Shown: positions 37,905 through 47,595 of the stretch, one piece after another
Position numbering within the stretch: the stretch's first letter is position 1
Layout: each line of letters opens with the position of its first letter
Source: CAVYHX01 sp963768415
GTDB lineage: Bacteria > Pseudomonadota > Gammaproteobacteria > UBA9214
DNA length: 64,000 bases
Direction: 5' to 3'
NCBI GenBank assembly: GCA_963768415.1
Contig: CAVYHX010000007.1
Location: 1-64,000, forward strand
Translations under genes and position numbers: made by a program
Notes under the pieces: model-generated
Seen by the model: the letters and a program-made list of their open reading frames with translations, nothing else
Told to the model about the DNA's origin: nothing
Databases searched by the model: none

Positions 37905-39764
37905 TCAGCCGCTGTGCGGGTAAAGCGGTTTCAGGCTTTCTTCAGCAGGCTTTTTATCGGCAGGCTTCGGTTGCCAGGCGCCCTTGAGCGCGATGCATAA
38001 GCCGGTGCCGTTCCACTTTGCCGTGTCCGCTGCATACAAGGCGCGGTTCAGCGCCGCGATCTGCTCGTTACCTTGTCCAAGGCGGGTGGCCAGTGCACCC
38101 AGACTGCGCGGCGGGTCATTCGGCCAGCGCGCGCGACCCAGTTCAAGCAATACATGTGCGGCAGCTTTGGCATCGTTCGTGCTGCAGGCATGTTCCAGCT
38201 GTGGTAGCAGTTTTTTTAACATTGCCCGGGTGTTTTGTGCTGCGGGTATTACCGGACTTGCAGCCGGCGTTACCGGCTGTGTATGACGGCGCCATTTCAC
38301 GGCGCTCAGGACGAGCGCCAGTACGAGCAGCGCGGCACCCGCCAGCGGCCAATACTCGAACCTTTCGCGCTGCTCGAGCCGGTTTACCGGTGGTGTCTGT
38401 GTGTCGGGCGGCGGCTGTTCTGCCGTGGCGGCCCGCATGCTGTCTGCCGCAATGCCGGGCGGCCGGGTTTGGGTGCCGCCGACTCCGGGCTTGACCTCGA
38501 CTTCCCACTGCGGCAGGCGGGTACTGGCCGCCTGATTGGTGGATGTATTCCACCAGTCCAGCTTGACTGCCGGGATCGTCAGCATGCCGGCCTGCGCGGG
38601 TATATAGGTGAAGTTTTGTGTGCTGATGCCATAGACCTGGTCACCGTCTGTGCGACTTTCAGTGACCGGGGATTCCGGGTACAGGCGGGTGTGTGCGGGC
38701 TGCTCCAGTTGCAAGCCCGATAGCTGTGCGCCGGTGAGCCCCTTTGCCTGCAGCGTAAGCGTGCGCGTGACCGGTTCACCTGCGCGCAACTCCGGTGGCG
38801 TGTCGGCCCAGCTGTCATGCAGGGTCAGCTGTTCTGCCGGCAACCAGGTATTTCCCGCTGAGGCAGGCCGTGGCAGGATGTCAACGCTGATGGCCTTGCT
38901 GCGAATGCGTACCGGTTGTCCGGCGGTGGAGAAGGGTGCAGCACTGAAAAACGGATCGTTCGCAAACGGGGTGTTACGTAAAAACCGTTCCATGAAAGAT
39001 CCCTGGCGCGCGCCCGGCGCGGACGCGCTGCGTGCGGATGCGACCTGTCCCCTGAAGGATGCGGGTGGTATTTGCAGCTGACCGCTTTTTTCCGGTGCAA
39101 TGGCATAGTGACGTTCGATGACGTTATAGAGCCGACCGTTGCGGGTGACTTCATAATGTTTATCCGCGCCCAGTTGTTCCACTACCGCCGATTCCGGCTG
39201 CGGTCCTTCCAGTTCGCCACTGAGTACGTTCTCATCGTAGTAAAGACGAATCGTATAGGGGATCTGTTGCTGGACATACTGACTTTCCCCGTCGGTATCC
39301 ACCTCGACTTCAATAAACACATGCCTGGATTGCCGGTCGGCGACGTGCTCGGGAATAGCGGTGACTTCCAGTTCGAGCGCCCGGGTTTGTTCGCTGCCGA
39401 CGCGGACCGGCGGTATCGTCAGCTTGCCCTTGTGACGCGGTTCGAGTTGAACGGTCCAGCTGGTTTTGTCGGAACGCCGGCCGTTGATTATGCTGACCTG
39501 GGTGCTGGTGCTGTTGCCCAGCACCCTGAAGTCCCTGTTGAGCGCTGCAAGGTCGGGTTCGCCCGACTGCCGGCCGTCGCTTTCGATGATCAGGATAACC
39601 GGATCACCTTCGTAGACCGTGTTACGCTCGAGTCTGGGCGTTGCACGCCGGCCAGGGCGGTGCCGCCAGGCAGGCTGCTCAACATGGCCCGCCAGCAGGG
39701 TGGCCAGGTATATCATGTTCATGAATTCTTTGTTCGCATGCATCATGTCGTCTGTCATCGCCAT
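37905..39764 (-). CDS. batD: BatD-type protein (oxygen-tolerance/aerotolerance operon)
   Basis: A 619-aa membrane-anchored periplasmic protein. After the signal peptide, ERNTVYEGDPVILIIESDGR begins the BatD repeat domain; DRQSRHVFIEVEVDTDGESQ and YYDENVLSGELEGPQPESAV follow. A single C-terminal helix (WPLAGAALLVLALVLSAVKW) is followed by a cytoplasmic domain. The N-terminal 40 residues show a cryptic frame exchange: the +1 frame encodes MLSSLPGGTALAGVQ, a typical signal peptide end, so two compensating indels are probable near 39645-39690. It is the last gene of the moxR-bat operon. Confidence 0.85.
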   Translation of the reverse strand: MAMTDDMMHANKEFMNMIYLATLLAGHVEQPAWRHRPGRRATPRLERNTVYEGDPVILIIESDGRQSGEPDLAALNRDFRVLGNSTSTQVSIINGRRSDKTSWTVQLEPRHKGKLTIPPVRVGSEQTRALELEVTAIPEHVADRQSRHVFIEVEVDTDGESQYVQQQIPYTIRLYYDENVLSGELEGPQPESAVVEQLGADKHYEVTRNGRLYNVIERHYAIAPEKSGQLQIPPASFRGQVASARSASAPGARQGSFMERFLRNTPFANDPFFSAAPFSTAGQPVRIRSKAISVDILPRPASAGNTWLPAEQLTLHDSWADTPPELRAGEPVTRTLTLQAKGLTGAQLSGLQLEQPAHTRLYPESPVTESRTDGDQVYGISTQNFTYIPAQAGMLTIPAVKLDWWNTSTNQAASTRLPQWEVEVKPGVGGTQTRPPGIAADSMRAATAEQPPPDTQTPPVNRLEQRERFEYWPLAGAALLVLALVLSAVKWRRHTQPVTPAASPVIPAAQNTRAMLKKLLPQLEHACSTNDAKAAAHVLLELGRARWPNDPPRSLGALATRLGQGNEQIAALNRALYAADTAKWNGTGLCIALKGAWQPKPADKKPAEESLKPLYPHSG

Positions 39765-39770
39765 GTCGTA

Positions 39771-41741
39771 TTACCAGTCCTGGGCATTGCCGCCTGCTGT
39801 GCTGCTCGCCACGCTGCCGGTACTGGTAGAGAAACTTGCGGCGCAGCAGTCCACCCGGGTCATCCGGGATGCGGCGCAGCCATTGTCGGTGCGGCCAGTT
39901 GTTCTTCGCTGCTCAACGCCTCGGCCTCGGCAGGGTACGGTGCGCCGTCGGGCGGTGTGTTCGCGTTCATCCGCCGGCCTGCTGTGACAGCCGCCTGGTT
40001 CTGCAGCCGGCGCGTTGCGCGGGTCCGGCCACGCTTGTCATCCTGCTGCTCTGGCTTGCCTTCATCCAGCTGCTTGTTGGCATCGGCAAAGGCGTTGTCC
40101 GTGCGCTCCCCTGTTGTTCGCCGTCGCTCCCGTCAGCGGATCCTGTGTCCCCGAAGGGCCCTGCTCCTGTGCGGAGGGTTCCTCGTTCTCGCCGTGCTGG
40201 CGGATCTGCTGCTGTCATTTGCGCAGCTGGCGGATGCGGCTGTTCGCCGTTCGTTCGCCCTTCGGCCGGATGACTGCTTGCAGTCCTGTCTGCTTGCTGC
40301 GGCTCATTGCTCTGGCATCCTGTTCACTCTCTGCTGGTCCTGTTCACCCTGCTGCTCTGTTGCTGTTGCTGTTCTTTCAGGAGCGCCTCGACAGCGGCCT
40401 TGTTGGCAGCGGCGTCTTCCATGCCGGGCTGCACCTCCAGGGCCTCATCGTAGGCGGCGATGGCTTGCTGATAGTCGCCCAGCTTGGCAAGTGCATTGCC
40501 GCGGTTGTAGGCGGCATCGGTGCCGGGCGCCTTGTTGAAGGCGTCGAGGGCCTTGCTGGTAATCACCTTTTTTGTATTCGGCGCTGCCGCGTTGCGCCGG
40601 GTCTTCGGCCAGCCTGGCGGCCTGTTCGTAGTGTCCCTGCTGCAGCGCCTGTGCGGCCTGTTGATCAGTGCGCAGCCATAAATCGTTCCAGCTGAAGGCC
40701 ATGGCCTGTCGGGGTTGTGAGAGCAGGGCGCGTGCATAACACCACACTCAGCAACCAGCCGCGTCGAAATGCCAGTGCCGCCAGTGGCAGCAACAGGCAC
40801 GGCCAGCAGCGGGCCCTGTTCCTTCCATTGCTGTGTCTGCATCATCCTCGGCCTGCCGGCTTGTCGCACTGCCTCTGGCGGCATCGAGCAGGTATCTGAT
40901 ATCCGACTCATTGCCCGTCAATTGACTATAGCGCCCGCCACCGGCCTGCGCCACGGACTGCAGTGCCTGTGCTGTCCAGTTTGACCAGCAGGGGTTTTCC
41001 CGAGGCATCCTGCAGTTACACCACCTCGCCCATCGGGTAGCGGTGCACCGGCGGTTGTGCCTGTGCCAAGCACGGAAACACGATAACCGGATTGGCGCAG
41101 CCGGGCAGCGGCGCGCGCAGCCTTGTCACCTTCAACGCCATCGGCAATCAGTATCACCTGAGCGCTTGCCACGCCCGCCTGTTGCAATAATTCCTGCTGC
41201 CTTGCGCAGTCCCAGGTCGGCACGGCTGCCCTGGGTCGGCATGATGTCCGGTTCCAGTGCCTTTAACTGGGCGCGGATGGTGTCGGCATCGCGGGTTAAG
41301 GGGGTGACGCTGAATGCGATCTCCGGCAAACACAACCAGGCCTGTCTGACCCTCATCATCGTGTGCGAGTATGTCTTCGACCTTGAAGCGGGCGCGTAGC
41401 AGGCGCGAGGGTTGCAGGTCAGCCGCCAGCATGGAGCGCGACAGGTCGAGCACGATCACGCGCGATGTGCTGGTTTGCATAAGCGGTTGCGGCAGTTGTT
41501 CCCAGCTCGGGTCGGCCAGGGCCAGCACGGCTACCAGCCAGCCGATGGCCAGCAGCCAGAGGGGGAGGTTGTTTTTGCCCTGCTGCTGGTTGCTCATCAG
41601 TAACGGTAGCAAGCGGGAATCGACGATTTTTCGCCACGGATTGCTCGTGTCGCTATGCCGACTGAGCTGCCACAACAGCACTGCGAGCGGTAACAGGGCC
41701 AGCAGCCACAGGGGCTGGATAAAGTGAAATTGCTCAGGCAT
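39771..41741 (-). CDS. BatB-BatC fusion: von Willebrand A plus TPR, many frameshifts
   Basis: About 656 aa. N-terminal membrane segments (LWLLALLPLAVLLWQL) precede a VWA domain with the MIDAS motif VIVLDLSRSMLAADL and VILIADGVEGDKA. Then comes a TPR region (YNRGNALAKLGDYQQAIAAY, DEALEVQPGMEDAAANKAAV), a Gln-rich linker, and the characteristic C-terminal QWLRRIPDDPGGLLRRKFLY. The VWA-TPR-tail fusion is known for BatB/BatC. Shifts lie near 41320, 41205, 40985, 40745, 40570, 40330 and 39880. Start ATG 41741 overlaps the batA stop. The protein is the inner-membrane partner of MoxR. Confidence 0.8.
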
Positions 41742-42750
41742 GTTGCGCCCGGAGTTTGCAAGGACGCTGGCTGCCATCCGCCTGCCTGCAACGCCAGTAA
41801 CAGGCTGATCAGGAAGGGCGCTACCCAGAGGCCAGGCGTAGAGTTCATCGACGGGTCGATAGCGTTGTTCGTCCGCGGAGACCGGTTCTATGGCATCGAG
41901 CAGTGCGTAGATCTCTTGCCAGACCTTGTGTGTCGCGCGCGCGAAAGTAACGTCCGCCGGTTTTTTCGGCAATCGCTTTCAAGTCGTCTTCGTCGAGATC
42001 CCCCGTTGCGATACGCTGAGCACCAAAGGGTCCACGGAGGAGCCTGTTGTCAGCGCCGACGCCAATGGTATAGATACGCACCGTTTCGCTGGCGGCCAGG
42101 TCGGCGGCCTTTAACGGCTCGACACTGCCCGCTGTATTGGCGCCATCGGTGAGCAGGATCAGCACCCGGTTTGTTTCCGGCTGCTCGCGCAGTCGCTTGA
42201 TGGCCAGCCCGATGGCGTCGCCAATCGCGGTGCGTTTTCCAGCCAGCCCGATGGCGGCTTCGTTCAGCAGGGTGCGTACCGTGTGACGATCAAAGGTCAG
42301 TGGCGCCTGCAGGTAGGCCTGGTCACCGAACAGTATCAGACCCAGCTGGTCACCCGCGCGCTGCTCGATAAAATCGCCGGCGACCTGCTTGACGGCAGCC
42401 AGGCGCATGACCTGGCGATCGTCGATCAGCATGTCTTCGGTCTGCATGGAACCGGAGATATCCACCGCCAGCATCAGGCTGCGGCCGCTGACCGGCAAAT
42501 GCAGCGTCTCGCCAATCCATTGCGGACGGGCAGCGGCCAGCACCAGTAACAACCAGGCGAGTGCGGCGAGCAGCAGGCGCAGTCGGGACTGGCGCCGTGC
42601 AGGTCTTGCCAGGCTTTGCTGCAAGGCGCCGTAAAAAGGAAAACGCAGTGCCGCAGGGAGCGGCATCCTGGCACGCGGTAACAACCGCGCCGCCAGCAGG
42701 GGCAGCGGCAGGGCGGTCAATAACCAGGGCCAGGCAAATTCAAAGTTCAT
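41734..42750 (-). CDS. batA: BatA-type von Willebrand A membrane protein, one or two frameshifts
   Basis: About 338 aa. Two N-terminal hydrophobic segments (FAWPWLLTALPLPLLAARLL; LRLLLAALAWLLLVLAAARP) precede the VWA domain: LMLAVDISGSMQTEDM (MIDAS DxSxS), LTFDRHTVRTLLNEAAIG (threonine) and RVLILLTDGANTAG (Asp). The C-terminal membrane anchor (LLISLLLALQA) follows a shift near 41900-41940. The stop (41734) overlaps the start of batB. It is part of the moxR-DUF58-DUF4381-batA-batB/C-batD operon. Confidence 0.88.
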
Positions 42751-42751
42751 G

Positions 42752-43238
42752 TCAGGTGCCGGTGTTCTTCTTGATCCAGTCGCGAATCAGCGCCGTCAGG
42801 GCGCGGGTGTCCAGGGCCTCGGGCAGGTCGCGTACATAGGGACCCTCCGCCAGCACCTGCCCCGGTCCGGTACAGAAGCCGCCGTTACCGCCGGTCGCGT
42901 CCAGAAACCGCAACCAGTCCTTGCCTGTTAACGGGGCGATTGTCTGTCCCGGAAAACGCAGCAGCGCGATGCGGCGCAGCAGGCGCGACAGTTGTGCAAG
43001 AAATTCAGGTGAGCGTGTATCGATGGACGACTGTTCCAGTTGATCCAGCAGGCCAAGGATATGCCGGCGTTGCCGGCGTAGCTTTAAACGGCGCCACAGC
43101 AATGACGCTGATCCATGCCAGCAGGCCAAGCGCAACAGCGGCCACTATCCACCAGCCCGGTGCAGGCGGCCAGATGCCCGCTGGTCCCGGCAGGTGAATG
43201 TCACGCAGCTGCAGCGTTTCCGGCATGGACGGGTTCAT
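42752..43238 (-). CDS. DUF4381 protein of the bat operon, one frameshift
   Basis: About 161 aa. It begins MPETLQLRDIHLPGPAGIWP (after a possible MNPS), has one membrane helix (WWIVAAVALGLLAWISVIAV), then the cytoplasmic domain ILGLLDQLEQSSIDTRSPEF, FLAQLSRLLRRIALLRFPGQ and GKDWLRFLDATGGNGGFCTG, which is DUF4381. It is shifted once near 43085-43090. This family consistently sits between DUF58 and BatA genes. Function unknown; presumed membrane component of the MoxR complex. Confidence 0.8.
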
Positions 43239-43239
43239 G

Positions 43240-44260
43240 CTACAGCCCCGTTGCACGTGCGGCTGCTGTGACGCGATTGCCAAGCTGTGATTGCAGCGCA
43301 CCGACCACATTGTCCGTGGTCGATAATTGCAGCAGCGGTATGGCATTTTTCTGCAGGGTCTTCTGCAGCACTTGCCGGTGTTCGTCGGAAAAAGTCATTG
43401 TAGCCCTGTCGGCCGCTACTGGAGCGGGTATCGAGTACCCCGGAATGCTGGCCATCGGTCACGCCATAACGGCCGGGGGGTGGCGGCGCCAGTTCGAGTG
43501 GATCGGGGATTTGCAGCGCGACCAGGTCAGTGTGCTGACGCAGGCGTAACAGATGGGTGCCGGTGTCGTCATTCAGTCCATAGAAATCGCTGATCAACAG
43601 CACCAGGCTGCCGGGACGGACGATACGCCGCAGCCTGACCAGTGCTTCATTCAGCCCGCCAGGGTGAGGTCGGTGTCGCCAGTCCCTTGAGGGGATCCGT
43701 ATGTTCGAGCAGCGCATGGATCAGCGGCTAACACGCCGCGCTGGCCACTGCGCGGTTTCAGTTCGTGATGACCGCCGTTAAACAGCAGTGCGCCGATGCG
43801 GTCACCCTGTGCCGCCGCCGCCCAGCCGAGCAGGGTCGCCGCGCGTGCCGCGATGACTGATTTCAAGGCGCCCCGGGTGGCAAAAAACAGGCTCGGGCCC
43901 AGATCGAGAAACAGTACCACCGGCCGCTCGCGTTCCTCCTGAAACAGTTTGGTGTGCGCACGTGCCGGCACGGGCAGTGACCCGCCAGTCCATGTTGCGG
44001 ATATCGTCACCGGGCTGGTAAGTGCGCGATTCCTGATAATCCATGCCGCGAGCCACGAAAACGCGACCGGTGGTTGCCGGCCAGTTGGGCGCGCGCCGGA
44101 ATCCGGTGCCGCAGGTCCAGTTTTTGCGCGCGTGGCGTTGCAGGCCGATCAGCTCTTTCAGCGTGACGCAGGTTGCAGGGTTAAGCAGTGCGGCGGCGGA
44201 TTCGTCCGGGACGGAGTTTGTTACTGCGCTGAGACACCAGCGATCCAGCAGACTGCGCAT
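43240..44260 (-). CDS. DUF58 domain protein of the moxR operon, several frameshifts
   Basis: About 339 aa. The family signature is RGMDYQESRTYQPGDDIRNM with DWRVTARAG (GDD...DW...AR). The C-terminal part resembles a VWA fold (RPVVLFLDLGPSLFFATRGA; GSLVLLISDFYGLNDDTGTH). Shifts lie near 43985, 43745, 43680 and 43400. The gene follows moxR with a 2-base gap. DUF58 proteins are thought to be partners of the MoxR ATPase; the biochemical role is open. Confidence 0.85.
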
Positions 44261-44262
44261 GC

Positions 44263-45273
44263 TCAGGCCACCGGAATCAGTTGCAGCAGGTGACGGATGA
44301 AATCATCCGGGCTGACGCCTTCCGCCTCGGCTTCGAAGGAAAGCAGTATCCGGTGCCTTAACACGTCATAGGCAATGGCCTGTACATCTTCGGGCGAGAC
44401 ATAGTCACGACCCTGCAGCCAGGCGTGGGCGCGGGCGCAACGGTCCAGCGCAATGGTCGCGCGCGGACTGGCGCCGTAGTTGACCAGGCGGGCCAGGTCG
44501 CTGTTGTAGGCCGCCGGAGCGCGGCTCGCCAGCACCAGTTGTACCAGGTATTCCTCGACGGGTTCGGCCATGTGCAGGGCCAGCACTTCTTTTTGTGCCG
44601 CGAATATCTGTTCCCGGCTGATCGGCGCCACGACTTCCTCGCTGGTCTCGTAGGAGGCCTCAGCCTGCCGGCGCGCGAGTTTCAGGATGTCGCGTTCGGC
44701 GCCGGCGGACGGGTAGCCGATGCGCACGTGCATCAGAAAGCGGTCAAGCTGGGCCTCGGGCAGGGGATAGGTGCCTTCGTGTTCTATGGGGTTCTGTGTC
44801 GCCATGACCAGAAACGGGCGCGGCAACGGGTAGGTGGTGCGGCCGACGGTGATCTGCCGTTCTCCCATGGCCTCGAGCAATGCCGACTGCACCTTCGCCG
44901 GCGCCCGGTTGATCTCGTCGGCCAGCACCAGGTTGTGAAACAGCGGGCCCTCCTGGAAATGAAACTCAGCGGTCTCGGGGCGGTAGATGTCGGTGCCGGT
45001 CAGATCGCCGGGCAACAGGTCCGGGGTGAACTGCAGACGCTGAAAATCAGCTTGAAGTAGTTTCGATAACTCCTTGATTGCCGTTGTCTTTGCCAGGCCT
45101 GGTGCGCCCTCGACCAGGAGGTGACCATCGGCCAGCAGCGCGATCAGCAGGCGCTCGACCAGGCCCTGCTGCCCGATGATCTTTTCCCCGAGATGCTCAT
45201 GAACCTGGCGGAAGGCCATCTGTGCGGTGCTGGATGTTGCGCTCTGCGCAGGCGTTGCAGATTGTGTGCTCAC
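44263..45273 (-). CDS. moxR: MoxR-family AAA+ ATPase
   Basis: A 336-aa AAA+ protein. Walker A: LLVEGAPGLAKTTAIKELSK. Walker B: LVLADEINRAPAKVQSALLE. Sensor 1: FLVMATQNPIEHEGTYPLPE, the hallmark of MoxR. Sensor 2: NYGASPRATIALDRCARAH. MoxR ATPases act as chaperones that mature VWA-domain partners, here DUF58, BatA and BatB/C directly downstream. The frame is intact. ATG 45273 is followed by an Ala/Ser-rich leader. The 348 bases upstream (45274-45621) between this gene and mscS show no gene. Confidence 0.93.
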   Translation of the reverse strand: MSTQSATPAQSATSSTAQMAFRQVHEHLGEKIIGQQGLVERLLIALLADGHLLVEGAPGLAKTTAIKELSKLLQADFQRLQFTPDLLPGDLTGTDIYRPETAEFHFQEGPLFHNLVLADEINRAPAKVQSALLEAMGERQITVGRTTYPLPRPFLVMATQNPIEHEGTYPLPEAQLDRFLMHVRIGYPSAGAERDILKLARRQAEASYETSEEVVAPISREQIFAAQKEVLALHMAEPVEEYLVQLVLASRAPAAYNSDLARLVNYGASPRATIALDRCARAHAWLQGRDYVSPEDVQAIAYDVLRHRILLSFEAEAEGVSPDDFIRHLLQLIPVA

Positions 45274-45621
45274 TGTTGTTGTGCTCCTGACGTCATCATG
45301 GATTTCCGGTCATATTCCAGTGCAGTCCGAACCCCGGTTTTTGGTGCCGGTGAGACATTCAAAAGATGCGAATTGTTCCGTGATATTTCAAGTGGCCCGG
45401 AAGAGTGCGCGTACCACCGGGGCCCGGATTGAATTCGCCATGCATGCCAGCGCAGACTGCCGGCGACAGGCATGCCACCGTGCGGGCGGGCTAGTACCGG
45501 GGTATTGCTGCCGTGAGCACTTGATTCACGGGGCCGGGATCAACGGGTGTCCGGAATCACAGGGGTAATAACAGGGGCCGAGTGCTTATGGCCGGCACTG
45601 ATAATATGGCTTGCAGTCCTG

Positions 45622-46482
45622 TCAGGTGCGTCTGCGTCGCCGTGCCGGGGCTGCGGTCCTGCGTTGCACTTCATAGTTGATACTCACTTTCCAGTCCGCA
45701 TAGCTGTCATCGATGCCTTTCAACGCCTGCACCACGTCCTGTTTGAAGGTGGTTTCAAGCGGCGCGCCGCGTCCCGGCCAGATCCTGAATTTTACCCGCA
45801 GGAAGCGCTTGCCGGCATCGGTCACCTGAACGTTTTCTATCTCCGGTTCGGCGCGCAGGATGCCCGGAAATTGCTCGATGGTGCCACTCACGATGTTCTT
45901 CACGATCTCTGTCATGCGTTGCGCGGTTTCATCGCTGGATGACAGGGCGATATCCGCCAGGCAGCGGATATATCCGCGTGGATAGACAATGACATTGGTG
46001 ATGGTGCGATTGGGGATAAAGACCTCCGCGCCGAGGGGGTTGCGCAGCACGGTGAAGCGCATGCCAATGGACGTGACCATCCCGGTTTGTCCGGAGATCT
46101 CCGCCATGTCGCCGACATGAAACAAATCGGAAAAAATCATGGTAAGGCCGGTTACGACATCCTGCACAATCCCCTGAGAGCCAAAACCGATAGCCAGGCC
46201 CAGTATCGATGCGCTGGCGAGGTAGGCGGTCAGCGACACCCCGTATTCCTGCAGGATAAAACCGAACGCGCCGAAATAGACAGCGAAAATCATTGTGCTG
46301 ATGGCCAGGCTGACAATGGTCCGGGTCTTGGTCCAGTGGGTCGAGAATTCCGCAGTCATGAAGCTGTTCGTGAGCAGGCGTACCAGCCGCACGAGGAGGT
46401 GCGCCAGTACGGCCACTATGGCGACAAGCAGGGTGCGATTCGCCGTGCTGAGCTCGGTCAGGAATGCGAGATATTCAGGCAT
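45622..46482 (-). CDS. MscS-family mechanosensitive channel
   Basis: A 286-aa protein. Three N-terminal helices are followed by the pore helix and beta domain: LASASILGLAIGFGSQGIVQ (Gly/Ala-rich TM3), VVTGLTMIFSDLFHVGDMAE (after the pore), EVFIPNRTITNVIVYPRGYI. The C-terminus is Arg-rich (QRRTAAPARRRRRT). These channels open under membrane tension during osmotic downshock. The frame is intact and the gene is transcribed in the same direction as the moxR operon. There are 348 bases to moxR and no sign of cotranscription. Confidence 0.9.
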   Translation of the reverse strand: MPEYLAFLTELSTANRTLLVAIVAVLAHLLVRLVRLLTNSFMTAEFSTHWTKTRTIVSLAISTMIFAVYFGAFGFILQEYGVSLTAYLASASILGLAIGFGSQGIVQDVVTGLTMIFSDLFHVGDMAEISGQTGMVTSIGMRFTVLRNPLGAEVFIPNRTITNVIVYPRGYIRCLADIALSSSDETAQRMTEIVKNIVSGTIEQFPGILRAEPEIENVQVTDAGKRFLRVKFRIWPGRGAPLETTFKQDVVQALKGIDDSYADWKVSINYEVQRRTAAPARRRRRT

Positions 46483-46659
46483 CGTATTTTCTGCAACAGG
46501 AGGATCTGATTGGTTTATGACTGGATGCAGCGTGGCAGGAAAACGAATCTCTCGATCTTCTTGCCGGGTTCACCAGCCCAGGTTTTATTTCAATACTAAA
46601 GGTGAGCTTCTTCGGGGAGCAGGTACGTATATATTCATCCCCTGATGCCACCAGCTCTG

Positions 46660-47163
46660 TCAAGTCGACTGCTCGGTTGTCTCAAACCGGTCAAGTTTCT
46701 CGAAAAAGGTTTTATGATCGATGTAATGCGTGCCGTCGCAGGAGAACCCCATGTTGATCATGCCGTTGATCAGGTTGATTGAGCCATTGCGCAGATAAAT
46801 GGTCTGGTCGGTCATGCGCAGGCGCCGGAATTCCCTGAAGATGCGTTCGATGTCACCGGGCTCGATCACGGGGGTGCGGCCTGCATGGTCTCCGTCCGGG
46901 AACCGGTCGAGAAAGCCATTATCAAGCACTTCATCGCGCACGAACTTTTCGTAACAGAACGGATCGTGCGCAAACCAGCAGGTCAACTGGCTGGACGAAT
47001 AGTGGATTTTGGCATCAAATACGCCCTTGCGGGTGAAGAGTGTGTGCACGATTTCATGGACTCGATTGATGGATGTATCGAACAGGCTTTCCACCCGCTG
47101 TTGTTGGAACAGAAATCCGCGTACTGACGGATCTCCCTTGATTTGCAGCCATCTCTCCGGCAT
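46660..47163 (-). CDS. Hypothetical protein
   Basis: A 167-aa protein from ATG 47163, chosen for the Shine-Dalgarno AAGGAGAACCGAC just upstream. It begins PERWLQIKGDPSVRGFLFQQ, has RVHEIVHTLFTRKGVFDAKI and SSQLTCWFAHDPFCYEKFVR, and ends INMGFSCDGTHYIDHKTFFE. No signal peptide, membrane span or known motif is apparent, and I do not recognise the family. The frame stays open upstream to 47529 and contains a signal-like LVWLLISAGAEA, but the strong ribosome-binding site favours the shorter form. The 432 bases 47164-47595 otherwise hold no gene. Confidence 0.55.
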   Translation of the reverse strand: MPERWLQIKGDPSVRGFLFQQQRVESLFDTSINRVHEIVHTLFTRKGVFDAKIHYSSSQLTCWFAHDPFCYEKFVRDEVLDNGFLDRFPDGDHAGRTPVIEPGDIERIFREFRRLRMTDQTIYLRNGSINLINGMINMGFSCDGTHYIDHKTFFEKLDRFETTEQST

Positions 47164-47595
47164 GTCGGTTCTCCTTGCAGGGCGATATGTACAACGTGCA
47201 ATAGAACAGTTACAGGATACCACTGGTAACTGGGGGTGGCGAATTTCTGTCCATGTAGTGCCCGGTGTTTTTAAGCATCGGTTATAATTGCACGCCATCG
47301 CTGATATGCGATATGTTTCTAGCAGCCACCGCTCGGGCGTCTTGAACCAGGCAGCCTCTGCTCCAGCCGATATCAACAGCCACACCAGAAAAATGCAGGA
47401 CGCACCTGCCCGGATAAACCGGAGGTTCAGAGTGACAGGCCGGAGGCACAGACCAGGCATCCGCTGCATCAACTTATCGATGACATCCGCCCGGCAATCG
47501 AAATAAGATCGGTCAGCCCGCTGATACATTCTTATATGTCTATCTTAATATGAGCAGGTTAACTGACTCGGCATGCCGCCACCGAAATTACCGGT

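Noticed and set aside
47164..47529. N-terminal extension with signal-like sequence for the hypothetical gene at 46660
   Set aside because: A strong ribosome-binding site lies directly before ATG 47163, and the upstream stretch is otherwise not protein-like.
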